The notes under the pieces are model-generated. The model had not been told where the DNA came from. It was given only the letters and a program-made list of their open reading frames with translations, and searched no databases. From Thiospirochaeta perfilievii (lineage in GTDB: Bacteria > Spirochaetota > Spirochaetia > DSM-2461): a stretch of DNA of 64,000 nucleotides. Below are positions 16,471-23,945 of the stretch, in pieces (positions within the stretch are counted from its first letter, which is position 1; every line of letters begins with the position of its first letter). A program made the position numbers and the translations under genes. The stretch lies in the NCBI RefSeq assembly GCF_008329945.1, contig NZ_CP035807.1, positions 620,001-684,000 on the forward strand, given 5' to 3'.

Positions 16471-17776
16471 CAGGAACCCCTTCAATAGACATATTACTAA
16501 TATCCGTAACTCTAATATTTACAAACTTACCAACAAGGTCTTTATCCTCTATTTTAACCCTGGTGACAACACGTCCCTGGGTAAAACCTTGGAAATACTC
16601 ATCCTTTCTATCCCGTCCAGTTAAAAGTACCCTTACCTCTTTATTTAATAGTGTTTTATTATACTCTAAGGAGGTCTCCATCATTACATCTGATAGGATA
16701 TGAAGCCTATTTTTTTTCTCTTCAAGGGGGATGTCATCCTCCCATCTATGACTTTTAGCACCAGGTCTAGGGGAGTAACACGCTATATAGGCCATGTTAT
16801 ACTTAAACATCTCCATTGCTAATTTTGTTTTATTAAATGCCTCTTCACTCTCTCCAGAAAAGCCAACAATTATATCTGTAAATAGAGTTGCCTCTGGTAG
16901 TATAGTTCTGATTTGTTCTACTGTTTTACCATAGGACTCTAGGGTATATCCCCTATTCATACGGTTAAGAATTTCATCATCTCCACTTTGAATTGGAAAA
17001 TGAACCCATTTAGCTAGACACTTATATCTCTTCATAATAAACAGTAACTCTATGGAAAAATCCTTTGGATGTGGTGCTGTGAAATAGACTAAAAACTCAT
17101 TTTCACTATCCTCTCCATATTTCCCAATCTCCTCTAATAACATTGGGAATGTTATCTCATCGCCATTTTTATCAGAACCATAGGAGTTTACATTTTGACC
17201 TAGTAGTGTAATCTGCTTAAATCCCCTATCTGCAAGCTCCTTAACCTCCCTGATTATCTCTTTAGAGGGTCTAGAGAGCTCTCTACCCCTAGTATAAGGG
17301 ACGGCACAATAGGTACAGTAGTTATTACAACCATTCTGTATTGGAACGTAGGCATCAAAATTATTATCCTGGTGGGGATCTATCTGCCAAAAATCAGTTA
17401 AATTGTTTTTTTTAAGGTTACCAGGTGTTGTAATTCCATAATTGTTTATCATCTCTGGTAATTTATCTAGATCACCCATTTTAAAAACGAAATCGAAGGT
17501 TTTAAGGAATTTTTTCTCATCACTCTCTAAAACACATCCTGAAAGAAAAGTTAAAATATTTCTCTTCTGCTTTCTTTTCATCTTATTCCATCTATGAATC
17601 CTAGAATATACTCGATCTATTGCCTTTTGTCTTACTGAACAAGCAATAACACCAAGTACATCAGCCTCTTCTTCATTTTCTGTATGTTTATACCCAAGAT
17701 TGTCAAAAACTGTTTTAACACGTTGTGAATCTGATATATTCATCTGACAACCAAGGACTACTATATGATATTTCAT
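16463..17776 (-). CDS. miaB: tRNA i6A37 methylthiotransferase MiaB
   Basis: A 437-residue radical SAM enzyme that makes ms2i6A at tRNA position 37. The N-terminal domain starts HIVVLGCQMNISDSQRV and has the other two cluster Cys in GVIACSVRQKA and LSGCVLES. The radical SAM cluster is CNNYCTYC followed by AVPYTRGRELSRP, typical of MiaB. A TRAM domain closes the protein (GRDRKDEYFQGFTQGRVVTRV). It is followed directly by the paralogous mtaB, overlapping by 8 bases, so one mRNA supplies both position-37 methylthiotransferases. Confidence 0.9.
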   Translation of the reverse strand: MKYHIVVLGCQMNISDSQRVKTVFDNLGYKHTENEEEADVLGVIACSVRQKAIDRVYSRIHRWNKMKRKQKRNILTFLSGCVLESDEKKFLKTFDFVFKMGDLDKLPEMINNYGITTPGNLKKNNLTDFWQIDPHQDNNFDAYVPIQNGCNNYCTYCAVPYTRGRELSRPSKEIIREVKELADRGFKQITLLGQNVNSYGSDKNGDEITFPMLLEEIGKYGEDSENEFLVYFTAPHPKDFSIELLFIMKRYKCLAKWVHFPIQSGDDEILNRMNRGYTLESYGKTVEQIRTILPEATLFTDIIVGFSGESEEAFNKTKLAMEMFKYNMAYIACYSPRPGAKSHRWEDDIPLEEKKNRLHILSDVMMETSLEYNKTLLNKEVRVLLTGRDRKDEYFQGFTQGRVVTRVKIEDKDLVGKFVNIRVTDISNMSIEGVPVE

Positions 17777-17847
17777 TATATAACCAGCCTTATTTATTTA
17801 AGCAAAATTATCATTTTTTTTATTAAATTCTATAGTATAACTACTTT

Positions 17848-18633
17848 ATGGAACTAACTTTTTTAGGAACAGGTACATCCCATGGGATTCCTGTTATTAC
17901 ATGTAACTGTAGAGTGTGTAGATCTTTATCATTTAAAAATAGACGATTAAGATCATCTATATATATAAAAAGCGGGAATAGTTCAATTTTAATTGATACC
18001 TCTCCAGAGTTTAGAATTCAAGCTAATAGATGTAAAATTAATAGTTTAGATGCTGTCTTTTATACCCACACCCATGCTGATCACCTCCACGGAATAGATG
18101 ACCTACGCCCTTTAAGTATGGATAAAACAATTCCTCTATATGGGAAATGGGATGATATTGATGATATTGAAAAAAGATTTCCCTATATTTTTAATAGTGT
18201 AAAACAGTTAGGTGGAGGTAAGCCGAACCTAGAGACAAGGGTATTAAATGACAGTGTAATTATTGGTGATTTAAAAGTTACACCTATTCCGATTAAACAT
18301 GGAGTATTGGATATTTACGGTTATAGGATAAATAACACAGCTTATTTAACAGATTGTAGCACTATTCCAAAAAATAGCTACAAACTACTTAAAGGGGTAG
18401 ATACTTTAATAATAGGGGCACTAAGATATAGATCCCACTCAACCCATTTTAATATAGATGAGGCTGTAGAGGAGATAAGATTGATAAAACCTGAATATGC
18501 TTATTTGACCCATATATGTCACGATGTTGAACACTATAAACTGACTAAGGAGCTAAAGAAAATAAGTAAAAATATAGACTTTATAAAAAAAATAAAGCCC
18601 GCACATGACGGACTTTGTTTAAAATCTGTTTAA
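17848..18633 (+). CDS. MBL-fold metallohydrolase, PhnP-like
   Basis: A 261-residue metallo-beta-lactamase-fold enzyme. The metal-binding motif HTHADHLHGIDDLRP and the later residues GVLDIYGYRI, TDCSTIP and LTHICHD fit the PhnP/YycJ-like phosphodiesterase group; the N-terminus (LTFLGTGTSHGIPVITCNCRVC) carries Cys residues as in PhnP. No phosphonate genes are nearby, so a role in C-P lyase metabolism is unlikely and the substrate (perhaps a cyclic phosphodiester) is unknown. No Shine-Dalgarno sequence is present; TATAAC ends 6 bases before the ATG, so the mRNA may be leaderless. It is divergent from miaB. Confidence 0.75.
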   Translation: MELTFLGTGTSHGIPVITCNCRVCRSLSFKNRRLRSSIYIKSGNSSILIDTSPEFRIQANRCKINSLDAVFYTHTHADHLHGIDDLRPLSMDKTIPLYGKWDDIDDIEKRFPYIFNSVKQLGGGKPNLETRVLNDSVIIGDLKVTPIPIKHGVLDIYGYRINNTAYLTDCSTIPKNSYKLLKGVDTLIIGALRYRSHSTHFNIDEAVEEIRLIKPEYAYLTHICHDVEHYKLTKELKKISKNIDFIKKIKPAHDGLCLKSV

Positions 18634-18657
18634 CTCTAAGTTAATAATAACTTATTA

Positions 18658-18885
18658 TTAAAGAGCTTCTACTTTTCCTGCTTTTAAGCATCTTGTACAA
18701 ACTTTTACAGATTTTGTTGAACCAGCAACAGTTGCTTGAACCTTTACAATGTTAGGTTTGAAAGTTCTTTTTGATTTAACACCTATGTGTTGTCCAGCTC
18801 CACCCTTTTTTTTAGGTAAACCTTTTCTTGGTACGCTATTTCCAGCAATAGTACCTTTACCACATAATTCACATTTTCTAGCCAT
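18658..18885 (-). CDS. rpmB: 50S ribosomal protein L28
   Basis: A 75-residue ribosomal protein. It starts MARKCELCGKGTIAGN and ends VKVCTRCLKAGKVEAL, so it has two CxxC pairs that make a zinc-binding version of L28. The middle is rich in Lys and Arg, as expected for rRNA binding. It is a single gene with its own ribosome site (AGGA); no L33 gene follows. The stop lies in an A/T-only inverted repeat shared with the end of the MBL-fold gene. Confidence 0.95.
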   Translation of the reverse strand: MARKCELCGKGTIAGNSVPRKGLPKKKGGAGQHIGVKSKRTFKPNIVKVQATVAGSTKSVKVCTRCLKAGKVEAL

Positions 18886-19091
18886 ATATATCCTACCTTA
18901 AGAAAAATTACTCACTAAGTGGGTCTTAAAATAACAAATAAATAAAAATATGTAAAGCCTTAGTTCTCTCTTTGTATAATTAAATTTCAAAATATCACGA
19001 ATACTAGGAAATTTCTTTCTATAAGAGATACTGACTTGTTATGCCTATTTATGCTAAAATAATTAAAATATAAAAATAATGAGGATCTCCT

Positions 19092-19523
19092 ATGAATAAG
19101 AAAGTTAAGCTATCACCAAGCCTAGAAGATTATTTAGAGACAATTCTACAACTTGAAAGGAAAAATAGAGTTGCAAGGGTAAAGGATATAGCGTCTTGGC
19201 TAGGGGTTCAGATGCCATCTGTTTCTGGTGCCCTTAAAAACTTAAAGGCCAAGGGAATGATAAATTATGAAAAGAACTCATATATTAGTTTAACAGAAGA
19301 GGGAATGAGTATTGCTGTTAAAGTTTATGAAAAGCATAAACTCCTTGTTTCATTTTTTAAGGATGTTCTATTATTAGATGAAAAGAAGGCAACAGAAATT
19401 GGCTGTAGAGTTGAACATGTTATAGATATAGATTGTGTTTTAAAGTTATCAAATATTCAAAACTATTTAAAACCTAAGTTAGAAGATAGAGAGACTTGGG
19501 AAAATATAATATCAAATAAATAA
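19092..19523 (+). CDS. DtxR/MntR-family metal-dependent transcriptional regulator
   Basis: A 143-residue regulator. The N-terminus SLEDYLETILQLE and winged helix (RVKDIASWLGVQMPSVSGALKNLKAKGMINY) fit DtxR/MntR, and the dimerisation helix region holds the usual metal-ligand candidates (CRVEHVIDID). There is no C-terminal SH3/FeoA-like domain, so it is the short MntR-like form. It is 8 bases upstream of pyrK and might be co-transcribed with it. A metal ABC transporter operon is 22 kb away (43-47 kb), and could be a target, but no shared operator was found by eye. Confidence 0.8.
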   Translation: MNKKVKLSPSLEDYLETILQLERKNRVARVKDIASWLGVQMPSVSGALKNLKAKGMINYEKNSYISLTEEGMSIAVKVYEKHKLLVSFFKDVLLLDEKKATEIGCRVEHVIDIDCVLKLSNIQNYLKPKLEDRETWENIISNK

Positions 19524-19531
19524 GGATTTTT

Positions 19532-20287
19532 ATGATTCAGGAAAAGTGTAGAGTAATTAGTAACAACTTAATTGCCAAGGATTATTTTGAACTCGTTTTT
19601 ACATGGACAAACAGTTTTAAACCTAATGCAGGGCAATTTCTAACCATTAAGCCAGAGGGAAAATCTCTACTAAGAAGACCCTTTGCCTTCTCCTCCTACT
19701 CTAACGGGACAGGTGGTATTATATATAAGAAGATAGGTGCAGCTACAACCAACTTCTCAGAGCTAAAACAAGACGATATTATTGATATCCTTGGCCCATT
19801 AGGTAAAAGTTTTGAAAAACCTAAAAATAGAGCTCTTCTAATAGCTGGAGGCATAGGTCTTGGTCCAATGATATTTACAGCTAATGAGCTTGCAAAAGAG
19901 GGATTAAAACCTATACTAATTATTGGGGCTCGGGATAAGGGTTTTATACCTGAAATCGATGTAGACCCATGTGTTAAAGTACTCTACTGTACAGATGATG
20001 GTTCCCTTGGATTTAAGGGTAATGTAACCCAATACTTAGAAAGTGAGGGCAAGAAATATCTTGAGAATAGCGAGATACTAGCTTGTGGACCCCATGTTAT
20101 GTTAAAAGCATGCCATAATTTATCATTAAAATATAACCTGCAGTGCCAGGTATCCCTAGAGGAGATGATGGCCTGTGGAATAGGTGCTTGTTACGGCTGT
20201 GTTGTGGAGACAACATTTGAAGAGAAGTATAAAAGGGTTTGTAAAGATGGCCCTGTATTTAATAGCAGGGAGATAATATGGACTTAA
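19532..20287 (+). CDS. pyrK: Dihydroorotate dehydrogenase B, electron transfer subunit PyrK
   Basis: A 251-residue iron-sulfur flavoprotein that passes electrons from dihydroorotate dehydrogenase to NAD in pyrimidine synthesis. The FAD-binding segment LLRRPFAFSS and NAD domain GGIGLGPM are present, and the C-terminal 2Fe-2S motif reads EEMMACGIGACYGCVV with a later Cys (RVCKDGPVF), as in PyrK. It overlaps pyrD by 10 bases, so the two subunits are made together. The other pyrimidine gene in the window, pyrF, is 36 kb away. Confidence 0.9.
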   Translation: MIQEKCRVISNNLIAKDYFELVFTWTNSFKPNAGQFLTIKPEGKSLLRRPFAFSSYSNGTGGIIYKKIGAATTNFSELKQDDIIDILGPLGKSFEKPKNRALLIAGGIGLGPMIFTANELAKEGLKPILIIGARDKGFIPEIDVDPCVKVLYCTDDGSLGFKGNVTQYLESEGKKYLENSEILACGPHVMLKACHNLSLKYNLQCQVSLEEMMACGIGACYGCVVETTFEEKYKRVCKDGPVFNSREIIWT

Positions 20288-21186
20288 AAGTAAAAATTGG
20301 TAATCAGATTTTACCTAACCCAGTTGGAGTAGCATCAGGGACATTTGGTTATGGAGAAGAGTACGGAGAGTTAATAGATCTATCTAAATTAGGAGCTATA
20401 TATACAAAGGCTGTTACAGTACTTCCTAGGGAAGGAAACAGACTGCCTAGATTAACAGAGACACCTAATGGAATGATTAACTCCATTGGTCTAGCAAATA
20501 GTGGTGTAGAGGGTTTTCTTAAAAATAAGGTCCCATTTCTAAATACTATTAAGAGTTGTAAAAACATAGTTAACGTTGCAGGATCAACTGAAGATGAGTA
20601 TGTAAAAGTAGTAGAGATGATCGACCATGTAGAGTCTGTATGGGGTTATGAGATTAACATATCCTGCCCTAATGTAAAATGTGGAGGCCTAGCCTTTGGT
20701 ACAGATCCAATTCAAGTAGAAAGGTTAACTAGGGTTATAAAGAGTAAAACTAAAAAGCCTGTTATTATGAAGTTAACTCCTAATGTTACCGATATAACAA
20801 CTGTTGCTACAGCCTGTGAAATAGGTGGAGCAGATGCTGTTTCCTGTATAAATACTGTAATGGGAATGAAAATTGATATCCATAAAAAACAACCGGCTAT
20901 TTATCAAAAAACAGGGGGATTATCAGGTCCTGCAATAAAACCTGTAGGAGTAGCAGCTGTATATAGGGTATCTAAAAAAATTACAATTCCAGTTGTTGGG
21001 TTAGGAGGAATTATGAATGCAGAGGATGCTATAGAGTATTTTCTTGCAGGGGCTAGTGCTATCCAAGTTGGAACTGCAAACTTTATTAACCCCAATGCAC
21101 CTTTAGATATTTTAGATGGAATAAAGGATTATATGAAAGAAAATAACCTTAATAAAATCTCAGACTTCCATGGTTTTATAGATTAG
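20278..21186 (+). CDS. pyrD: Dihydroorotate dehydrogenase B, catalytic subunit PyrD
   Basis: A 302-residue FMN-dependent class 1B dihydroorotate dehydrogenase. It starts LKVKIGNQILPNPVGVASGTFGYG and holds the active-site segment EINISCPNVKCGG, with the catalytic Cys of class 1B, then the FMN phosphate site region GLGGIMNAEDAIEYFLAGASAIQVGT. It works with PyrK, encoded just upstream and overlapping by 10 bases. The last step of this branch, PyrF, is encoded at 56217. Confidence 0.95.
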   Translation: MDLKVKIGNQILPNPVGVASGTFGYGEEYGELIDLSKLGAIYTKAVTVLPREGNRLPRLTETPNGMINSIGLANSGVEGFLKNKVPFLNTIKSCKNIVNVAGSTEDEYVKVVEMIDHVESVWGYEINISCPNVKCGGLAFGTDPIQVERLTRVIKSKTKKPVIMKLTPNVTDITTVATACEIGGADAVSCINTVMGMKIDIHKKQPAIYQKTGGLSGPAIKPVGVAAVYRVSKKITIPVVGLGGIMNAEDAIEYFLAGASAIQVGTANFINPNAPLDILDGIKDYMKENNLNKISDFHGFID

Positions 21187-21188
21187 TT

Positions 21189-21214
21189 TAAAAAGCTCCC
21201 TTTAATTAGGGAGC
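21189..21214 (-). terminator. Terminator after the META-domain lipoprotein gene
   Basis: GCTCCCT (21195-21201) pairs with AGGGAGC (21208-21214) around a 6-base loop. On the minus strand the stem is followed by TTTTT, which fits termination of the lipoprotein gene ending at 21223. It lies between two convergent genes and may also stop transcripts from pyrD, though the plus strand has no T run. Confidence 0.75.
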
Positions 21215-21222
21215 CAATAGTA

Positions 21223-21612
21223 TTACTGAATAATAAAGGTAAAGAGCTCTTTCTCCCCAGAATAGAGAGAAAGTGTATCACCTTCAATTCGAAAAGTGTC
21301 TATACTCTCTAGTAGAGGAAAGACTAACTCTCCCATATCATTTTCAACATACATTTTAGTAGAAGCAGATAGACCAAAACTTATAGAACTACCTTCAGTT
21401 GAAAACTCTCCAAAGAAAGTATTTCCACCTCCATTTCCACTATAACGATTCTCATCGAATGTTAATTCGACTCCTGGTTCAACTTCTACACCATCAATTT
21501 TTTGTAAAAACCATTGGTTCTCTATACTTACCTCTTCCCTGGACTCAACCCTATTACTTACACAACTAAAAAGAAATATAGGCAGTAAAAATATTAATAA
21601 TAACTTCTTCAT
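21223..21612 (-). CDS. META/HslJ-domain lipoprotein
   Basis: A 129-residue exported protein. The lipobox IFLFSC follows a short hydrophobic signal, so it is probably a lipoprotein. The rest resembles the META domain (seen in HslJ): QWFLQKIDGVEVEPGVELTFDENRYSGNGGGNTFFGEF. The function of this domain is not well known. The gene start carries the rebuilt ribosome site at the edge of IS110 copy 1: AGGAGATTAAATG. Before that insertion it would have followed the nucleotidyltransferase gene (stop at 23001) directly, with the ribosome site adjoining that stop codon. Confidence 0.75.
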   Translation of the reverse strand: MKKLLLIFLLPIFLFSCVSNRVESREEVSIENQWFLQKIDGVEVEPGVELTFDENRYSGNGGGNTFFGEFSTEGSSISFGLSASTKMYVENDMGELVFPLLESIDTFRIEGDTLSLYSGEKELFTFIIQ

Positions 21613-21672
21613 TTAATCTCCTATAAAAAGTCAATATATACCCTTCCGTAAAAAAGCATATATCGTGCTGTT

Positions 21673-22785
21673 CTACACAGCAAGTGCGGCACCTAATGCT
21701 GTCGCCTGCATTTCTCTATATTTACTATTGTGAGCCATTTTCTGAGGATCAAATGGTTCTCTAGTTTTTAGTATTGTATAAACTATGGTACTCATTTTTC
21801 TGGCTGTAGCTATAATACTTTTCCCAGAACCTTTATGTTTTTTCATATCTGTATACCTACTCATTAATCTGTATCCCATAGTATGTTTTTTACTTCTAAT
21901 CATTCCCATTACAGTTTGTACAAATGCAGTTCTAAGCTCTACTGGTCCTCTTTTCGTTATATGACCATGATGTATTGTCATATTTGAGTTTTGAACCCAT
22001 GGAACAAGTCCTGCATGTGCTGCATATTTTTTTGCACTACTGTATCTTTCAATATCATCAGTAAATGCTCTTATTGTTGATGCTGTTATTATTCCAACAC
22101 CAGGTATTGTTTGAAGAAGTGCAACATCTTCATCTTCTTCAACCATTTTAGCTAAGACTTTTTCTAAAATCTTGACTTCTGATGATACCTGATCTATCGT
22201 ATTAAGTAGCGGTCTTACCGCATTGGCGGCGTTTCCGTTAAACCTATGGTCTTCGAGACCCACAAGGATTCGCTGCCTCTCTTTTTTACTTTGCAACTGT
22301 CCTCTTTTGGATTCAATACCATATCCAAGTAATAGACCATGAACTTGATTTTTTAAAGAAACAACAGTTTTTACTAAAATAGATCGTGACTTTAATATTC
22401 TTCTGATATCTTCACTTTCCTGAGAACATAAAATCGACTCTGGAAGCATATCTTTTTCCAAAAACTCTGCTAATGTTCTTGCATCATGCTTATCTGTTTT
22501 CTTCACAGACTCATTTATAACTTTGAACTTCAGTGTATTCACAACTTTTACTTCAATTCCTGCACTAATCATTTTGTTTCTAAAAAATCTTGCATTTCCA
22601 GTTGATTCAACAGCAATAGATATTTCGTATCCTTGCTCTATCCATTCTTTAACCTGTTTTAAGAATTCTCCATACCCCGTTTTATTTGTTGGATACATTC
22701 CTGATTCTTCAATTTTACGATCTTCACTAAGTGAAAGTGTTGTAAATTGTGTTTTGTGTAGGTCTGAACCTATACTAAGTTTCAT
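21673..22785 (-). CDS. IS110-family transposase (DEDD recombinase), copy 1
   Basis: A 370-residue transposase. The N-terminal RuvC-like DEDD domain shows Asp8 (GSDLHKT), Glu60 (AVESTG), Asp98 and Asp101 (KTDKHDART). The C-terminal domain has IPGVGIITAS and AAHAGLVPWVQNSNM, where Ser267 fits the catalytic Ser of the family, then TKRGPVELR. Compared with copy 2 there are two substitutions, Gly39 for Glu and Arg357 for Lys. Both copies are full length, so both could be active. In known members this protein works with a bridge RNA encoded in the element. Confidence 0.95.
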   Translation of the reverse strand: MKLSIGSDLHKTQFTTLSLSEDRKIEESGMYPTNKTGYGEFLKQVKEWIEQGYEISIAVESTGNARFFRNKMISAGIEVKVVNTLKFKVINESVKKTDKHDARTLAEFLEKDMLPESILCSQESEDIRRILKSRSILVKTVVSLKNQVHGLLLGYGIESKRGQLQSKKERQRILVGLEDHRFNGNAANAVRPLLNTIDQVSSEVKILEKVLAKMVEEDEDVALLQTIPGVGIITASTIRAFTDDIERYSSAKKYAAHAGLVPWVQNSNMTIHHGHITKRGPVELRTAFVQTVMGMIRSKKHTMGYRLMSRYTDMKKHKGSGKSIIATARKMSTIVYTILKTREPFDPQKMAHNSKYREMQATALGAALAV

Positions 22786-22789
22786 ATAT

Positions 22790-22938
22790 TGCCCCCTATA
22801 TTAGACAGCTCCTGTACGGTTGATTAACTCCAATCTCCTATTCGGTCTCGCAGACCATTGAATGTTACGGCTACAGCTCTTCAATCTCCTTTGCGGTCTC
22901 GCAGACCAATAAATATGACGAACAGTAGCTTTGCTGTC
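22790..22938 (-). ncRNA. Candidate bridge RNA of IS110 copy 1
   Basis: On the minus strand a TATAAT box (22950-22945) precedes a short hairpin and then two similar units of about 32 bases, 51 bases apart. Each unit has the hairpin GGTCTGCGAGACC (22895-22907 and 22844-22856) and then an AGGAGATT stretch. The first unit reads AAAGGAGATT, as in the target left by this insertion; the second reads ATAGGAGATT, as at the element's own end (TATAGGAG). Two internal loops for target and donor are what bridge RNAs of IS110 elements show. No good -35 box is seen; ends are approximate. Confidence 0.65.
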
Positions 22939-23000
22939 TTACTAATTATAAAACAGTCTATCAACCAAAGGGGTTATATTTACTTTTTATCATTCCTCCT

Positions 23001-23906
23001 TTAAAATAGTTTATTGGGGTAGGCACCACTCTCCACAAGGGCTCTTACACTTTTAACAACCATATCCTTATCCTCTGGATAGGTAACACCAAACCAAGAG
23101 TCCTTAGATGTTAAAACTTCAGCACTAGCTCTACCCTCTTTTATTAAATCTGCAACAACAGATGGGATATAAAACTCAGACTTTAACTCATTACCTCTAT
23201 CCTTTAAGAAAGCTGTAAACATTCTCTCTAAATGGTCAAAAAGTGTTGGAGTAAAGCCCCAAAAGTTCATAGAAACAACCTCATCCCCTGTTAAAGAGAG
23301 TTTGCTCCCATCCTCTAATGTAGCCTCGGCACCACTAGCTGTTTTTACTATATTAGTTCGTTCAACAACTGTATCTAAAATATTGTTATCCCCTAATTCA
23401 CATACACCCCTGGATACAAAACCATTTTCAGATAGGGTATTACTTAGAACAAAACCTACCATAGAGTATTGATCAATAGTACTAGTACTTACTTCTTTTA
23501 ACTTCTGTCCAAGTAGGGTATATGCACTCTTCCCATAAAAGTCATCTGCATTTATTACTGCAAATGGCTCTTTTACAATATTCCTAGCAGCATAAATTGC
23601 ATGGCCTGTTCCCCATGGCTTCTCTCTACCCTCTGGAACTTGAAACCCATTAGGTAGATCGTTAAGTTGTTGGTAGGCGTACTCAACAGGAATTATATCC
23701 TGGAATCTACGACCTATATGCTCTTTGAACATATCTTCAATATCTTTTCTTATAACAAATACAACTTTTCCAAAACCTGCTTTTACTGCATCATATATTG
23801 AGTAATCAATTATTATCTCGCCATTTGGTCCAATTGGATCTATCTGCTTTAAGCCTCCATATCGACTTCCCATTCCTGCAGCTAATACTAAAAGTGTTGG
23901 TTTCAT
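23001..23906 (-). CDS. Sugar-phosphate nucleotidyltransferase family protein
   Basis: A 301-residue nucleotidyltransferase. The N-terminus LLVLAAGMGSRYGGLKQ is the nucleotide-binding signature (GxGxRxxxLxK type) of this superfamily, and VINADDFYG holds the metal-binding Asp residues. WGTGHAI is also typical. It should join a sugar phosphate to a nucleotide to make an NDP-sugar; the exact sugar is not clear, and it is not a close match in motif to GalU or RfbA. It is downstream of the PHP gene. Its TAA stop is 1 base from the AGGAG at the edge of IS110 copy 1. Confidence 0.75.
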   Translation of the reverse strand: MKPTLLVLAAGMGSRYGGLKQIDPIGPNGEIIIDYSIYDAVKAGFGKVVFVIRKDIEDMFKEHIGRRFQDIIPVEYAYQQLNDLPNGFQVPEGREKPWGTGHAIYAARNIVKEPFAVINADDFYGKSAYTLLGQKLKEVSTSTIDQYSMVGFVLSNTLSENGFVSRGVCELGDNNILDTVVERTNIVKTASGAEATLEDGSKLSLTGDEVVSMNFWGFTPTLFDHLERMFTAFLKDRGNELKSEFYIPSVVADLIKEGRASAEVLTSKDSWFGVTYPEDKDMVVKSVRALVESGAYPNKLF

Positions 23907-23945
23907 TACCTATCCGTCCTTATAATTATCTATGTTTAATTTAAT

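Larger units (their letters stand above)
21618..23000 (-). mobile_element. IS110-family insertion sequence, copy 1 (1378 bp plus the repeated AGGAG)
   Basis: The block 21617-23008 matches 43775-45166 over 1392 bases with no length change and only a few base differences. Within it CTCCT (AGGAG on the minus strand) occurs at both edges, 21618-21622 and 22996-23000, so the moving unit is 1378 bp. Removing it joins the nucleotidyltransferase stop to AGGAGATTAAATG, a normal ribosome site for the META lipoprotein gene. It holds one transposase gene, a 215-base non-coding part upstream of it and about 50 bases downstream. No terminal inverted repeats are evident, as expected for IS110. The long upstream part fits the IS110 rather than the IS1111 group. 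Confidence 0.9.

Noticed and set aside
18634-18660. A/T-only inverted repeat between the MBL-fold and L28 genes as a terminator.
   Set aside because: The stem has almost no G or C and no separate T run, and one arm contains the L28 stop. It could arise by chance in such A/T-rich DNA.
22801-22920. The repeated GGTCTCGCAGACC units look at first like a short CRISPR array.
   Set aside because: There are only two units, inside an insertion sequence, with no cas genes, and both copies of the element carry the same pair. A structured RNA of the element explains them better.
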